A DNA stretch of 64,000 nt from Enterovirga rhinocerotis (GTDB lineage: Bacteria; Pseudomonadota; Alphaproteobacteria; Rhizobiales; Beijerinckiaceae): assembly GCF_004363955.1 (NCBI RefSeq), contig NZ_SNZR01000016.1, positions 235,157 through 299,156 of the forward strand. The letters run 5' to 3'. The position numbers and the translations under genes were made by a program. The notes below the pieces were generated by a model. The model was not told the origin of the DNA and searched no databases. It saw nothing but the letters and a program-made list of their open reading frames with translations. Positions within the stretch are counted from its first letter, which is position 1. Each line of letters begins with the position of its first letter. This document shows, one piece after another, positions 46,501-56,305 of the stretch.

Positions 46501-46870
46501 GACGGTGCCGACGGACAAGATGATGGCGGCCGGGTTCTCGCCCCAGCTCACGCTCGAAGCCGCGATGCTGCGCGCCGGCGGGTTCCGCGACGTGCCGGCG
46601 GTCGCGGGCACGCCGGCGCTGCACTACGTCAAGCTCGGCGGCCGTCAGCGCCTCGTCGACCGGGAGCTGCGCCCCCCGAAGGATGCGCCCTCCATGGGCG
46701 AGCTCGTCGACAAGCATGTCGAGGGCCTGACCGGGCTCGCGCGCCGCTACGGGGTCGAGGGGGCAGGCTACGTCTCCCGGCCCTATCCGCAATACGCGCT
46801 CGCCTATTCGGATTACGACCACCTCGCCCGCGTCGCCGAATGGTCGCTCGCCGAGGGAGGCGAGCCATGA
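43565..46870 (+). CDS. addB: Double-strand break repair protein AddB
   Basis: This 1101-residue subunit of the AddAB helicase-nuclease processes DNA ends for RecA loading. RVFTIPPGTPFLPTLADALL at the N-terminus and the C-terminal nuclease (VDFKTGTVPTDKM, PQLTLEAAMLRAGG) match alphaproteobacterial AddB. The start is TTG at 43565 with AGAGG seven bases upstream. A stretch of about 60 residues near 558-620 is translated from repeat DNA and breaks homology. addA follows with an ATGA overlap. Confidence 0.93.
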   Translation: MRDPRVFTIPPGTPFLPTLADALLDGRLTGGWPEGAELPDATLYLPTRRAGRALAALLAERSERRAVLLPRIVPLGDADEDLFEPGRDGPPPIPSGERRLILARLVQRWMEAFDRAAAGAGQAFVPAGSAADAVALASDLAALMDSLATEGIAWDELAGAVEAEYSDYFAQTLAFVRIAHEAWPAILAERGASDPARRRHDALLAEAARLLADPPAGPVVAAGSTGSVPATAQLLAAIARLPHGAVVLPGLDTGLDEAAWTAIGGRDGARDLEAGPLWGHPQCMMRRLLAGALDVPRPDVVALGPDLAPHHPVAARRRLLSEVMRPAESTDAWAAIPDLERRAIAEAGCEGLALIEAGDEREEALAIAIALREVLEEPGRTAALVTPDRALARRVAIELQRWGVAVEDSAGTSLADTPAGHLARLAAEAVAARFAPLPVLALLAHPAVTLGLPRAAIERAASSLEIAVLRGPAPASGLSGIAAGLRLRRAKRNHRDPLPRRRLCESDWNEAEDLVMRLERAFADFGSVEAETRADLVEHAPRHLAAILALIEPATHAHLPSPLWGGAGGGGRDARGELDASRTPPIRPSASLGTTFPAGGKEAPGLTAGDMNAVALQGRVSHAAQSPELDPSFGPLFALLDELALMPPSAAVEGRLTEYPAFFTAIARERVLAPASGSGHRRVTILGLLEARLLEVDRIVLATLDESIWPPSAESDPFLNRPMRLKLGLSPPERRIGQTAHDFVQALGTPDAILTRARKREGKPTVPSRFLERLRSFVGAGPWAALEEGGARYLALGRALDAPRSVAPASRPSPRPGPERFPRRLSVTEIETLVRDPYAIFARHILRLAPLDEVGMLPSLAERGTILHEVLAQFAAAHPGELPPGAEAELLQRGADAFRGLADAYPELHALWWPDFQRLVPHLLAWEGRRRARYGIRHLERSGELPIPLDADALIVRGTADRIEIGEDGTASIVDFKTGTVPTDKMMAAGFSPQLTLEAAMLRAGGFRDVPAVAGTPALHYVKLGGRQRLVDRELRPPKDAPSMGELVDKHVEGLTGLARRYGVEGAGYVSRPYPQYALAYSDYDHLARVAEWSLAEGGEP
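45236..45423. repeat. Repeat-derived in-frame insertion in addB
   Basis: The segment reads CCCCTCCCCCTTGTGGGGAG, then GCCGGGGGTGGGG, and later CCTTCCCCGCAGGGGGGAAG. It ends with CCCTCCAGGGGAGGGT, a piece of the family A arm. This is a non-coding palindromic-repeat signature, yet the reading frame continues through it as LPSPLWGGAGGGG...LQGRV. Confidence 0.75.
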
Positions 46871-49800
46871 GCCGGCGCGACCTCGTCGTCTCGCCGGACG
46901 CGATCGAGCGCCAGCGCCGCGCCTCCGACCCGGAGGCCTCGGCCTGGGTCTCGGCCAATGCCGGCGCGGGCAAGACCAAGGTCCTGACGGACCGCGTCAT
47001 CCGGCTGATGCTCAACGGCTCGCCGCCCTCCCGCATCCTCTGCCTCACCTTCACGAAGGCGGCGGCTGCCGAGATGACCATCCGGGTCTTCGAGACGCTC
47101 GGCGACTGGGTGACGCTCGACGCGCCGGCCCTGACGGAGGCCCTCGAACGCCTCTGCGGCCAGCGGCCGGACAGGGCGACGCTGGCGCGGGCGCGCCGGC
47201 TCTTCGCCCGGGCCGTCGAGACGCCCGGCGGCCTCAAGATCGAGACCATCCACGCCTTCTGCGAGCGGCTGCTCCATCTCGTCCCGCTCGAAGCCGGCGT
47301 GCCGCCGCGCTTCGCCGTGCTCGATGACGGGCAGGCGGCCGAACTCATGGCCGAGGCGCGGGCGGCGGTGCTCGTCGAGGCGTCGAGCCAGCGCGACCTC
47401 GCGCTCGCCGCCGCGCTCGAGGCGGTCGCGCAGGAGGTCTCGGGCGATGCGCTGACCCGGCTCGTCGGCGATGCCGTGGCGGACGAGCGCATCCCGGACG
47501 GGCCGCAGGAGCGGACGGAGGCGCTCGGCCGGATCGCGGCGGCGTTGGGTCTGCGGCCGGGCGAGATGCCCGACGCCATCCGCGGCGCGATCGTCGAGGG
47601 CGGCATCCCGCCGGCCGAATGGCCGGTCGTCGCGGCATCGCTGAACGCGACGGGCAAGAAGAGCGACGCCGATCGCGCCCGCGACCTCGTCTTCGCCGCC
47701 GAGGCTCCGAGCATCGAGGCGAAGGTCGCGCATTACTGGAGCGTCTTCTTCACGGACAAGGGCGAGGAGCGCGCACGGATCGTGACGCAGGCGGTCGACG
47801 CCGATCTCCGCCAGCGGCTGGCCGACGAACAGACGCGGCTCCGGCTCGTCCATGTGAGGCTTCTGGCTGCCGAGACCCTGGCCCGGACGCGCGCGCTCTG
47901 GCACTTCGCCGCCGCGATCCGGGAGCGCTTCAAGGCGCTGAAGCGCCGCCTCGGCGCGCTCGATTTCGCCGATCTCATAGGGCGCACGCTCGCCCTCCTC
48001 GACGGGGGGCACGCGCCCTGGGTGCTGTACCGGCTCGATCGGGGCATCGACCACGTCCTGATCGACGAGGCGCAGGATACGAACCCCGAGCAATGGCGCA
48101 TCCTCCAGCGCCTGACGGAGGAGTTCACGGCCGGCGCGGGGCGTCCCGGCCCGGCCATCCGCACCGTCTTCGCGGTGGGGGACCCGAAACAATCCATCTA
48201 TTCCTTCCAGGGCGCCGATCCGCGGCTCTTCGACGAGAGCCGGCGGCACTGGAAGGGCCGCCATGCCGGGGCGGGGATGCGGTTCGAGGATGTCGGGCTC
48301 GTCCTCTCCTTCCGCTCGGCGCCCGCCATCCTGCACGCGGTCGACGCCACCTTCCGCCCGAAGGCCCATTTCCGGGGCCTCTCCTTCGACGAGAGCGTGA
48401 CCGGGACCGTCCACGAGAGCGCGCGCCCCAAGGCGCCGGGGCGGATCGAGGTCTGGCCGACGCTGATGCCCGAGCCGGCGGCCGACGAGGCCGATGCCTG
48501 GGCCGAGCCGGTCGACCGTCCCGATCCGCGCTCGCCCGCCCTGATCGCCGCCCAGCGCGTCGCCGAGGCCGTGCGCCACTGGACGACGGAGCCCGATCCC
48601 GCCATCGGCCGGCCCTGGCGGCCGGGCGAGGTCCTGATCCTCGCCCGCAAGCGCGGCCCCGCCTTCTTCGCCGCGATCCGCGCGCTGAAGGCGGCGGGGG
48701 TGCCCGTCGCCGGGGCGGACCGGATCGACATCAACCAGCAGATCGCTGTGAACGACCTCGTCGCGGCGGGGCAGGCGGCGCTCCTGCCGGGCCACGACCT
48801 CGCCCTCGCCTGCGCGCTGAAATCGCCCCTCGTCGGGCTGGGCGACGACGACCTCATCCGCATCGCCGCCGACCGCCCGGAGGGGCAATCCCTGGAGGCG
48901 GCTCTCGAAGCCGCCGCGGCGGAGGATCCGCGCGCCCGCGCGGCCTTCGAGGCGCTCATGGCATGGCGGCGGCTCGCCCGGAGCACCGGCGCCTTCGGCT
49001 TCTTCGCGACGCTGCTCGGACCGGGCGGCGGGCGGCGGCGCCTCGTCGAACGGCTCGGCGGCGAGGCGCAGGACGCGATCGACACCTTCCTCTGCCGCGC
49101 CCAGGCCGAGGAGCGCGCGTTGGAAGCGCCCTCGCTGACCGCCTTCCTCGCCCGCTTCGAATCGGCTGAGCACGTCATCAAGCGCGACCCCGAGGGACAG
49201 AGCGGCGAGGTGCGGGTGATGACCGTGCATGGCGCCAAGGGCCTCGAGGCGCCGCTCGTCGTGCTCCTCGACGGCTGCGACGTCGCCGGCCAGGATCCGA
49301 AGCTGATCGCGCTCCCGACGGGACGCGGCGACGAAGCCCTCCCCGTCTGGGCGCCGGGCAAGTCCAGCGACCCGCCCCTCGTCGGCGAGGCCCGCGCCGC
49401 CCTGCACGAGCGCGGGCTCGAAGAGCATCACCGCCTCCTCTACGTCGCGCTCACGCGGGCGCGGGACCGGCTCGTCCTCGTTCCCTATACGGGCCTCAGG
49501 GGCACCGAGCCGCCGGAGGCCTGGTGCGCCATGGTGCGGCGCGGCTTCGCCGAGGCGGGCGAGCCCCTCGATCCCGAGGAGACGCCGTGGGGGGCGATCG
49601 AGATCTACCGGCAGAGCGGCGCGGTCCGCGAGCCGGAGGAGGCGGCCTCCACCCCGCCGCCGCTCGACTTGCCGGGCTGGCTCACCCGTGCGGTCGAAGC
49701 CGAGCCCGAACCGCTGCCGCCCCTCCGCCCGTCGAGCGCGCTCGCCGCCGCGGGCCGAGGCCCGTCCGATCCGGTGCGGGCCCGTGCGCGCCGCGAGGCG

Positions 49801-50313
49801 CGGCGGCACGGCGTCCTCGTCCATGCCCTGATCGACCATCTCGCCGCGCTGCCGGCCGAGGCGCGGGAGGAGACGACGCTGCGCTTCCTGACGGCGCGCG
49901 GTTCGGCGCTCTCCGAGGCCGAACGCGCGGCGATCGCCGCCGATGCCCGCGCGCTCCTCGATCATCCCGGCCTCGCGCCGCTCTTCGCGCCGGGCTCGCG
50001 CGGCGAGGTCTCGATCGCGGGGCGGATCGGGCCGCCCGGCGGCGAACGCGCCGTCTCCGGCCAGATCGACCGGCTGGCCGTCGGCCCGGATTCGATCGTC
50101 GTCGCCGATTTCAAGACCGGCGCCCCGCCGCGCGGCGGGATCGCGCCGGACCGCTATCTCGCGCAGCTCGCGGTCTACCGGGAACTCCTGCGCGAGACGC
50201 ATCCCGGACGCGCCCTGCGCGCGCTGCTGGTCTGGCCGGAAGGGCCGACCGTGCTGGAGCCGGCGCCCGAAGCGCTCGACGGCGCGCTGGCGCGGGTGCT
50301 CGCCCTTCCTTGA
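46867..50313 (+). CDS. addA: Double-strand break repair helicase AddA
   Basis: This 1148-residue UvrD-type helicase with a C-terminal RecB-like nuclease is the partner of AddB. Walker A is at 31-38 ([11 protein letters not shown]). Helicase motifs include [48 protein letters not shown] and [15 protein letters not shown]. The nuclease domain near residue 1080 has [10 protein letters not shown]. The ATG overlaps the addB stop (ATGA). trxA follows after a 74-base gap. Confidence 0.96.
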   Translation: MSRRDLVVSPDAIERQRRASDPEASAWVSANAGAGKTKVLTDRVIRLMLNGSPPSRILCLTFTKAAAAEMTIRVFETLGDWVTLDAPALTEALERLCGQRPDRATLARARRLFARAVETPGGLKIETIHAFCERLLHLVPLEAGVPPRFAVLDDGQAAELMAEARAAVLVEASSQRDLALAAALEAVAQEVSGDALTRLVGDAVADERIPDGPQERTEALGRIAAALGLRPGEMPDAIRGAIVEGGIPPAEWPVVAASLNATGKKSDADRARDLVFAAEAPSIEAKVAHYWSVFFTDKGEERARIVTQAVDADLRQRLADEQTRLRLVHVRLLAAETLARTRALWHFAAAIRERFKALKRRLGALDFADLIGRTLALLDGGHAPWVLYRLDRGIDHVLIDEAQDTNPEQWRILQRLTEEFTAGAGRPGPAIRTVFAVGDPKQSIYSFQGADPRLFDESRRHWKGRHAGAGMRFEDVGLVLSFRSAPAILHAVDATFRPKAHFRGLSFDESVTGTVHESARPKAPGRIEVWPTLMPEPAADEADAWAEPVDRPDPRSPALIAAQRVAEAVRHWTTEPDPAIGRPWRPGEVLILARKRGPAFFAAIRALKAAGVPVAGADRIDINQQIAVNDLVAAGQAALLPGHDLALACALKSPLVGLGDDDLIRIAADRPEGQSLEAALEAAAAEDPRARAAFEALMAWRRLARSTGAFGFFATLLGPGGGRRRLVERLGGEAQDAIDTFLCRAQAEERALEAPSLTAFLARFESAEHVIKRDPEGQSGEVRVMTVHGAKGLEAPLVVLLDGCDVAGQDPKLIALPTGRGDEALPVWAPGKSSDPPLVGEARAALHERGLEEHHRLLYVALTRARDRLVLVPYTGLRGTEPPEAWCAMVRRGFAEAGEPLDPEETPWGAIEIYRQSGAVREPEEAASTPPPLDLPGWLTRAVEAEPEPLPPLRPSSALAAAGRGPSDPVRARARREARRHGVLVHALIDHLAALPAEAREETTLRFLTARGSALSEAERAAIAADARALLDHPGLAPLFAPGSRGEVSIAGRIGPPGGERAVSGQIDRLAVGPDSIVVADFKTGAPPRGGIAPDRYLAQLAVYRELLRETHPGRALRALLVWPEGPTVLEPAPEALDGALARVLALP

Positions 50314-50387
50314 CCGGGCAGGGCCGCATTCCTACCTTCCTGCATCCCGGCGGCCGCGACGGCCGCGCAGGCAAAGGATTCCCCGAC

Positions 50388-50720
50388 ATGGCTACCGTGA
50401 AGGTCACCGACCAGAGTTTCGCCACCGACGTCCTTCAGTCGAAGGAGCCGGTCGTGGTCGATTTCTGGGCGGAATGGTGCGGCCCCTGCCGCATGATCGG
50501 ACCGGCCCTCGAAGAGCTCTCGACCGAACTCGCCGGCCGGGTGAAGATCGCCAAGATCAATATCGACGAGAACCCGCAGATCGCCTCGCAGCTCGGCATC
50601 CGCTCGATCCCGACCCTGTTCATGTACAAGGACGGCCAGAAGGTCGATCAGATCGTCGGCGCGAAGCCGAAGGGCGATCTCGCCCGCTGGATCTCGAAGA
50701 GCGCCACCGACGTCGCGTAG
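50388..50720 (+). CDS. trxA: Thioredoxin
   Basis: This 110-residue thioredoxin has the active site [15 protein letters not shown] and the cis-proline loop [13 protein letters not shown]. It reduces protein disulfides in the cytosol. AAAGGA precedes the ATG. It follows addA in the same direction, a common alphaproteobacterial order. A family A repeat follows directly after the stop. Confidence 0.98.
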   Translation: MATVKVTDQSFATDVLQSKEPVVVDFWAEWCGPCRMIGPALEELSTELAGRVKIAKINIDENPQIASQLGIRSIPTLFMYKDGQKVDQIVGAKPKGDLARWISKSATDVA

Positions 50721-50739
50721 GGCGGCCGGGGCACGATCA

Positions 50740-50885
50740 CCCTCCCCTGGAGGGGGAGGGTCGGACCGAAGGTCCGGGGTGGGGTGACGCGGGATTGCGG
50801 CCCCGAGAACCTCGATGATGACCAGAGGTGTGTTTCACCCCACCCCGCCGGCTTTGCCGGCGACCCTCCCCCTCCAGGGGAAGGT
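50740..50885. repeat. Composite palindromic element, family A, copy 3
   Basis: It has the same orientation as the copies at 588 and 26674, with inner hairpins GGACC-GAA-GGTCC and GCCGGC-TTT-GCCGGC. It lies between the convergent trxA and folC genes and fills the whole gap. Confidence 0.85.
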
Positions 50886-50897
50886 CTGGGGCCACAC

Positions 50898-52223
50898 CTA
50901 TTCGGGCGGGGTGCCGTTCAGGGCGAGGACCTCGCCCGCCAGATACAGAGAGCCGCAGATGAGGATGCGCGGGGGCCGCTCGTAGGCGGTGCGCCCCGCG
51001 GCCGCGAGCGCGGCCTCGATCCCCGGGGCGGCCTGGGCGCGGAAACCCGCCCTCTCGGCGAGAGAGCCGATCTCCTCAGGAGGCCGCGCCGCCATTTCCG
51101 AGCGGATCGGCACCGCGATCAAGTCGCGGGCGAGGCCCCTGAACTCGGACAGGAAACCGTCCGCATCCTTGGTCGCCAGCATGCCGACGACGAGGACGAG
51201 CGGCGCGGGCGAGCGCTCCTCGAGATCGGCCATGGCCGCGGCGATGGCCCGGCCGCCGTCGCGGTTATGGCCGCCGTCGAGCCAGAGTTCGGCCCCTTCG
51301 GGCGCAAGCTCGGCAAGCCGGCCCCGCGGCATTCGCTGCAGCCGGCCCGGCCATTGGACGGCCGTCACGGCGCGCTCGAAGACCGGCGCTTCGAGATCGC
51401 CGAATCCGGCCGCGCGGATCGCGGCGATCGCGGTTCCCGCATTCACGAACTGGTGGCGGCCGACGAGGCGCGGCATGGGCAGGTCGAGAAGCCCCGCCTC
51501 GTCCTGGTAGACGAGGCGGCCGCGCTCGGAATGGGTGCTGAAATCCTGCCCGCCGACCAGGAGGGGCGAGACGCCGATCCGCTCGGCCGCGCCGATCAAG
51601 GCGGCGTCGGCCTCCGGATGGTCCTGCTGCGCGATCACCGCCGGACAGCCGGGCTTCAGGATCCCCGCCTTCTCGCCGGCAATGGCGACGAGGGTCGCGC
51701 CGAGATGCTCGGCATGGTCCTGTCCGATGGGCGTGATCACCGCGCAGGCGGGCTTGGCGACCACGTTGGTCGCGTCCACCCGTCCGCCGAGCCCGACCTC
51801 GAGCAGGAGGACATCGGCCGGGGCCTCGGCGAAGATGTCGAGCGCGGCCGCGGTCGTGATCTCGAAGACCGTGATCGGATCGCCCGCATTCAGCGCGATG
51901 GCGCGGGTGAGGGCGGCGGCGAGCCGCGCCTCGTCGACCAGCCGGCCGCCGCCGACGGCACCGAGCCGGATGCGCTCGTGGAAGCGCACGAGATGGGGCG
52001 AGGTATAGACGTGGACCCGCAGGCCCGCCTCCTCGAGGATCGCCCGCATGAAGGCGATCGTCGAGCCCTTCCCGTTGGTGCCCGCCACATGGATCACGGG
52101 GGGCAGCCGCCGTTCCGGGTGATGCATCCGCGCGAGCAGGCGCTCGATCCGCTCGAGCGAAAGATCGATCAGCTTCGGATGCAGCGCGAGGCAGCGCGCG
52201 ATGATCGCGTCGGAGGAATCCAT
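50898..52223 (-). CDS. folC: Bifunctional folylpolyglutamate/dihydrofolate synthase
   Basis: This 441-residue Mur-ligase-fold enzyme adds glutamate to dihydropteroate and to folates. The P-loop HVAGTNGKGSTIAFM is near residue 45, YTSPHLVRFHERIRL follows, and the C-terminal domain has LWLDGGHNRDGG. It lies 19 bases downstream of accD, as in many alphaproteobacteria (accD-folC). It is convergent with trxA across a repeat element. Confidence 0.96.
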   Translation of the reverse strand: MDSSDAIIARCLALHPKLIDLSLERIERLLARMHHPERRLPPVIHVAGTNGKGSTIAFMRAILEEAGLRVHVYTSPHLVRFHERIRLGAVGGGRLVDEARLAAALTRAIALNAGDPITVFEITTAAALDIFAEAPADVLLLEVGLGGRVDATNVVAKPACAVITPIGQDHAEHLGATLVAIAGEKAGILKPGCPAVIAQQDHPEADAALIGAAERIGVSPLLVGGQDFSTHSERGRLVYQDEAGLLDLPMPRLVGRHQFVNAGTAIAAIRAAGFGDLEAPVFERAVTAVQWPGRLQRMPRGRLAELAPEGAELWLDGGHNRDGGRAIAAAMADLEERSPAPLVLVVGMLATKDADGFLSEFRGLARDLIAVPIRSEMAARPPEEIGSLAERAGFRAQAAPGIEAALAAAGRTAYERPPRILICGSLYLAGEVLALNGTPPE

Positions 52224-52242
52224 GGATGGGATGGCCGCGCCC

Positions 52243-53148
52243 TCAGGCGGCGACGGGCGGCGGGGGCGCGCCGGTCTCCGGCTCGGCTGCGGCCTCGGGC
52301 AGCGGCTGCTTCATGAGCTGGCGGCAGAGGCGCGCGACCGTCGCCTTGAGATCGCGCCGGTGCACGACCGCGTCCACCATGCCGTGCGCCTTGAGGTATT
52401 CCGAGCGCTGGAAGCCCGGGGGCAGCTTCTCGCGGATCGTCTGCTCGATCACGCGCGGGCCGGCGAAGCCGATCAGCGCGCCGGGCTCGGAGAGGTGGAT
52501 GTCGCCCAGCATGGCGTAGGAGGCGGTGACGCCGCCCGTGGTCGGGTTGGTCAGGACGACGAGATAGGGCAGGCGGGCCTCGTTCAGCTTCCGCACCGCG
52601 ACCGTGGTCCGCGGCATCTGCATCAGCGAGAAGATGCCCTCCTGCATGCGCGCACCGCCCGAGGCGGCGAAGAGGACGAAGGGCGTGCGCTTGTCGAGCG
52701 CGGTCTCGGCGCCGCGCAGGAAGGCCTCGCCGGCCGCCATGCCGAGCGAGCCGCCCATGAAGCCGAAATCCTGCACCGCGATCACGGTCGGGCTGCCTTC
52801 GAGCCGGCCGAACCCGACCTTGAAGGCGTCGCGCAGCCCCGTCTTGGCGCGGGCGTCCTTGAGGCGGTCGAGATACTTCTTCTCGTCTCGGAAGCGCAGC
52901 GGATCGACCGGCGCGTCGGGCAGGGCGACGTCGAGCCAGGTGCCCTCGTCGAACATCATCTTGAGGCGCTGCGTCGAGTTCATGCGCAGGTGATGGTCGG
53001 AGCCCGGGATGACCCAGAGATTGGCCTCGACGTCCTTCTGGAAGACCATCTGCCCCGTATCGGGGCATTTCACCCAGAGGTTCTCGGGCGTCTCGCGCCG
53101 GAACAGCGTCTTGATCCGCGGCCGGACGACCTCGCTCACCCAGTTCAT
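52243..53148 (-). CDS. accD: Acetyl-CoA carboxylase carboxyltransferase subunit beta
   Basis: This 301-residue subunit transfers carboxyl from biotin to acetyl-CoA in fatty-acid synthesis. The crotonase-fold body has [28 protein letters not shown] and [17 protein letters not shown]. The N-terminal ribbon that holds zinc in E. coli AccD keeps only one of four cysteines here ([11 protein letters not shown]...[11 protein letters not shown]). The ATG at 53148 has GGAAGG six bases upstream. An in-frame start eight codons earlier is less likely. The usual upstream trpFBA genes are missing. An ECF sigma gene is divergent. Confidence 0.96.
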   Translation of the reverse strand: MNWVSEVVRPRIKTLFRRETPENLWVKCPDTGQMVFQKDVEANLWVIPGSDHHLRMNSTQRLKMMFDEGTWLDVALPDAPVDPLRFRDEKKYLDRLKDARAKTGLRDAFKVGFGRLEGSPTVIAVQDFGFMGGSLGMAAGEAFLRGAETALDKRTPFVLFAASGGARMQEGIFSLMQMPRTTVAVRKLNEARLPYLVVLTNPTTGGVTASYAMLGDIHLSEPGALIGFAGPRVIEQTIREKLPPGFQRSEYLKAHGMVDAVVHRRDLKATVARLCRQLMKQPLPEAAAEPETGAPPPPVAA

Positions 53149-53270
53149 CTCAAGCCTTCCGCTGCACCGCACTGATCATCGGCCTAGATAGGCCCGGTGC
53201 GAGGCGGATGAAAGGCCGCACGATGAAAGGCCGCTTGGCCGGAGAGGCCGCCCGGATCTATTCTCGAACC

Positions 53271-53801
53271 ATGGCCGATCCTCCCCCAAGCGGGCGCAGC
53301 GCGGGCTTCGACGCGCTGACCGCCTCGCTCTACGAGCAATTGCGCAGGATCGCGCATCGGGAGCGCGGCCGGGCGGGCCGGCCCGAAACCCTGCAGACGA
53401 CCGTCCTCATCAACGAGAGCTACATCAAGCTGCGCGACGCGCCGGGTTTCGAGAGCCGGGAGCATTTCCTCGGCACGGCCGCGACCGCGATGCGCCACGT
53501 CCTCGTCGACGCGGCGCGGGCCAGGCTCAGCCAGAAGCGCGGCTCGGGCCAGCGCGCGGTCCAGCTCGACGAATCGACCGACGCCGCGGCCTCCGACGAC
53601 ATCGACGTCGTGCGGGTCGGCGAGGCGCTGGAGGACCTGGCCAAGCTCGATCCCCGCCTCGCCCGCATCGTCGAATGCCGCTTCTTCGCCGGCTACAGCG
53701 AGGAGGAGACGGGCCGCATCCTCGGCATCAGCGACCGCACGGTCCGGCGCGACTGGGTCCAGGCGAAGGCCTGGCTCTACAAGGAACTGTCCGAGGCCTG
53801 A
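53271..53801 (+). CDS. ECF sigma factor, ECF43/TIGR02999-like
   Basis: This 176-residue sigma factor has region 2 (LYEQLRRIAHRERG... LQTTVLINESYIKLRD) and region 4 (LAKLDPRLARIVECRFFAGYSEEETGRILGISDRTVRRDW). LQTTVLINESYIKL replaces the acidic motif of classical ECFs, as in the ECF43/SigK-like group, where activation can require phosphorylation by a Ser/Thr kinase. The ATG at 53271 is preferred. Two in-frame ATGs upstream (53208, 53223) are possible. Its 3' end overlaps the convergent kinase gene by 25 bases. No anti-sigma gene is adjacent. Confidence 0.9.
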   Translation: MADPPPSGRSAGFDALTASLYEQLRRIAHRERGRAGRPETLQTTVLINESYIKLRDAPGFESREHFLGTAATAMRHVLVDAARARLSQKRGSGQRAVQLDESTDAAASDDIDVVRVGEALEDLAKLDPRLARIVECRFFAGYSEEETGRILGISDRTVRRDWVQAKAWLYKELSEA

Positions 53802-56248
53802 GACGGCGGGGCGTCGCCGCCTTCGGCCTCGTCGAGCATGGCGTCGAGCACCGCGAGTTCGGCGAGATGGGGCTCGGCCGCCGGTCCCGACTCGCGCAGG
53901 ATGGCGCGCGCCTCCGCGCAATCGGCACGCGCCCTGGGAAGATCGCCGCGGAACAGGCCGAGCTGCGAGCGCACGGAGAGCGCGAAGGCGCGGTAGAGGT
54001 GCCGCTCGCCGAAGGCGCGGGCCGCCGCCGCGAGCGTCGCCTCGATCTGCTCCTGCGCCTCCGCAGCGCGGCCGGCGAGGCCGAGCGCGAGGGCGAGGCT
54101 CTGGCGGATCATCACCGTGATCGATGCGTCAGGGCCGGCGAAGGCGAGCGACATCCCGGTCCCCTCGTCGAGCAGCGGCAGCGCCTCCTCGTGACGTCCC
54201 TGGATGAGCATGATGCGGCCGAGATTCATCTGCAGGGCGGCGAGGGCGGCGGAGGGGCCATAGAGATCGCGCCGGAGCCTGATCGCCTCGCGCCACATCG
54301 CTTCCGCGTCCTCCGGCCGCCCGGCCCGGAAGGCGAGGCCGGCGCGGTGGTTGAGGAGCCCGATATCGACGGTCGAACGCTCGCGGTTGCCGGCGGCGAG
54401 GAGCCGCGCGGCCTCGTCGAAGGCCGCTTCCGCCTCCTCGAGCCGGCCGGCTTCGAGGAGATGGACGCCGAGATTGTGCTGGAGGGTGCTCGCCTCGAGG
54501 CTGCCCTCGCCGAGGAGCGCGTCCGTCTCCGCCTTGGCCCGGCGAAGGAGGGCGATGCCGCCCTCGCGGCGCCCGCGCTCGCGCATCAGCCCGGCTTCGA
54601 TCCCCGCGGCCTCGGCCCGCTCGCGGGCATGGCGGGCGGGCGCCTTCGACCAGACGCGGTCGATGGCCGCGAGCAGCCGCTCGGCCTCGTCGAGCCGGCC
54701 CTGCCGGACGGCCACGACGGCGAGGGTCTGCCGGGCCCGCGCGAGACCGGGCTCGTCGCCCGCCTCCTGTGCCAGCGCGGCCTCCCGCTCCAGCAGGGGA
54801 ACCGCGCCGGCGAAATCGTCCATCTCCGCATAGAGTTCGCCGAGGACGCGCAGCAGCGGCCGCTGCCTCTCGTCGGGATCGTCCCCGAGCCGGGCCGCCG
54901 TCCGGTCGAGCACCTGCTTCGCCGTGCGGAAGGACGGCCCACCCTCCTCGCTCGCCGTACGCAGCATCAGCATGACGTAATCCCGCACGGCCGTCGTCCG
55001 CGCCGTCTCCGCGCGGCTGACGGCGCGTTCCGTCGCCGTGCGCCGCGCCTGCATGACCCAGGCGGCGAGCCCGGCCCCGAGGGCGGCCAGCGTGACGGCG
55101 CCGCCCGCGAGAGTGCCGCGGTTGCGCCGCATGAAGCGGCGGACGCGATAGGCCGTGTCGCCCCCGCGCGCGAGGACCGGCCGCATGGCGAGATGGCGGC
55201 CGAGATCGTCGGAGAATGCGAGGACGCTGTCGTAGCGATCCTCCGGCCGGAACCGCATCGCCGTCGCGACGATCGCGTCGAGATCGCCTTCGAGCGCGGC
55301 GGGATCGAAGACGCGTTCGCCGCTCGCGGCCGCCGTCCGGCTCGCCCGCGGCGGCTCGTCGCCGAGGAGGCGCGCGGCGCCGGAGAAGGCGCCGGTCCGG
55401 GTCCAGGGCGGACGACCGGTCAGGAGCTCGAAGAGGAGGGCGCCGAGCGCGTAGACGTCCGTCGCCGTCGTGATGCCCCGGCCCTCGAATTGTTCGGGCG
55501 CCGCGTAATCCGGCGTCAGGATCGCCTCGGTGGTGACGCCGCCGATGCCGTCGTCGAGGATGCGGGCGATGCCGAAATCGAGCAGCTTCACGCGGCCCTC
55601 GCCCGTGATCAGCACGTTGCCCGGCTTGAGGTCGCGGTGGACGACGAGGTGGCGATGCGCATGGGCGAGCGCGTCCGCCACCTCCCGCACGAGCGCGATG
55701 CGATGAGAGAGGCCGAGGCGTTCGGCCTCGCAATGCTCCGTGATCGGCCGGCCCTCGAGATGCTCCATGGCGAGGAAGGGTCGCCCGTCCGGCGTCGTGC
55801 CGCCGTCGATCAGCCGGGCGATGCCGGGATGGTCGAGCCCGGCCAGGATCTGGCGCTCGGCCCGGAAGCGTTCGGCCTGCGTCACGGCCTCCGGCCGCAG
55901 CAGCTTCAGCGCGACGATCTGGTCGAAATGTCCGTCGGCGCGGATGCCGCGATAGACCTCGCCCTGGCCGCCTCGCCCGATCAGCCCCGTGACGGAGAAG
56001 GCGCCGATCCGCGCGCCGTCCGGAAGCGAGCGGTAGCCGTCGTCATGCGGCGGCTCGCCGGCCTCGATCGCGGCCGGGGTCTCGAGGAAGTCGCCGGCCG
56101 CATCGGCGGAGATGAGGAGCGCGCGCAACTCGCCGTCGAGAGCGGCGGGAAGCTCCGCCCGCGCGAGGCCGCGCTCCCGCGCCGCCGGGCCGAGATCGAC
56201 CAGCGCGTCGAAGAGAGCGCGAATCTGCTGCCATTCGGCCGGCTCCAC
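53777..56248 (-). CDS. Ser/Thr protein kinase with TPR-like sensor region
   Basis: This 823-residue protein has a Hanks-type kinase domain (about residues 82-345): GLIGRGGQGEVYRG, catalytic VHRDLKPGN, LDFGIA and PDYAAPEQF. A membrane helix follows (about 378-398), then a long helical region (about 430-800) of TPR-like repeats rich in LLEREAALAQEAGDEPGLARAR-type helices. The first 80 residues resemble the N-terminal segment common in kinases paired with ECF43 sigma factors. It is convergent with, and overlaps, the sigma gene. A plausible 27-codon membrane peptide lies just upstream. Confidence 0.92.
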   Translation of the reverse strand: MEPAEWQQIRALFDALVDLGPAARERGLARAELPAALDGELRALLISADAAGDFLETPAAIEAGEPPHDDGYRSLPDGARIGAFSVTGLIGRGGQGEVYRGIRADGHFDQIVALKLLRPEAVTQAERFRAERQILAGLDHPGIARLIDGGTTPDGRPFLAMEHLEGRPITEHCEAERLGLSHRIALVREVADALAHAHRHLVVHRDLKPGNVLITGEGRVKLLDFGIARILDDGIGGVTTEAILTPDYAAPEQFEGRGITTATDVYALGALLFELLTGRPPWTRTGAFSGAARLLGDEPPRASRTAAASGERVFDPAALEGDLDAIVATAMRFRPEDRYDSVLAFSDDLGRHLAMRPVLARGGDTAYRVRRFMRRNRGTLAGGAVTLAALGAGLAAWVMQARRTATERAVSRAETARTTAVRDYVMLMLRTASEEGGPSFRTAKQVLDRTAARLGDDPDERQRPLLRVLGELYAEMDDFAGAVPLLEREAALAQEAGDEPGLARARQTLAVVAVRQGRLDEAERLLAAIDRVWSKAPARHARERAEAAGIEAGLMRERGRREGGIALLRRAKAETDALLGEGSLEASTLQHNLGVHLLEAGRLEEAEAAFDEAARLLAAGNRERSTVDIGLLNHRAGLAFRAGRPEDAEAMWREAIRLRRDLYGPSAALAALQMNLGRIMLIQGRHEEALPLLDEGTGMSLAFAGPDASITVMIRQSLALALGLAGRAAEAQEQIEATLAAAARAFGERHLYRAFALSVRSQLGLFRGDLPRARADCAEARAILRESGPAAEPHLAELAVLDAMLDEAEGGDAPPSQASDSSL

Positions 56249-56305
56249 GTCGTTCTCCTGCGCCCCTGGCGGTCTCGCTTGCGCGGCGTGGAGCGGAGGC
56301 CTTTC

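Noticed and set aside
46813..50202. 1129-residue minus-strand frame opposite addA
   Set aside because: Arg/Glu/Ala-rich translation without motifs. addA on the plus strand shows all helicase motifs.
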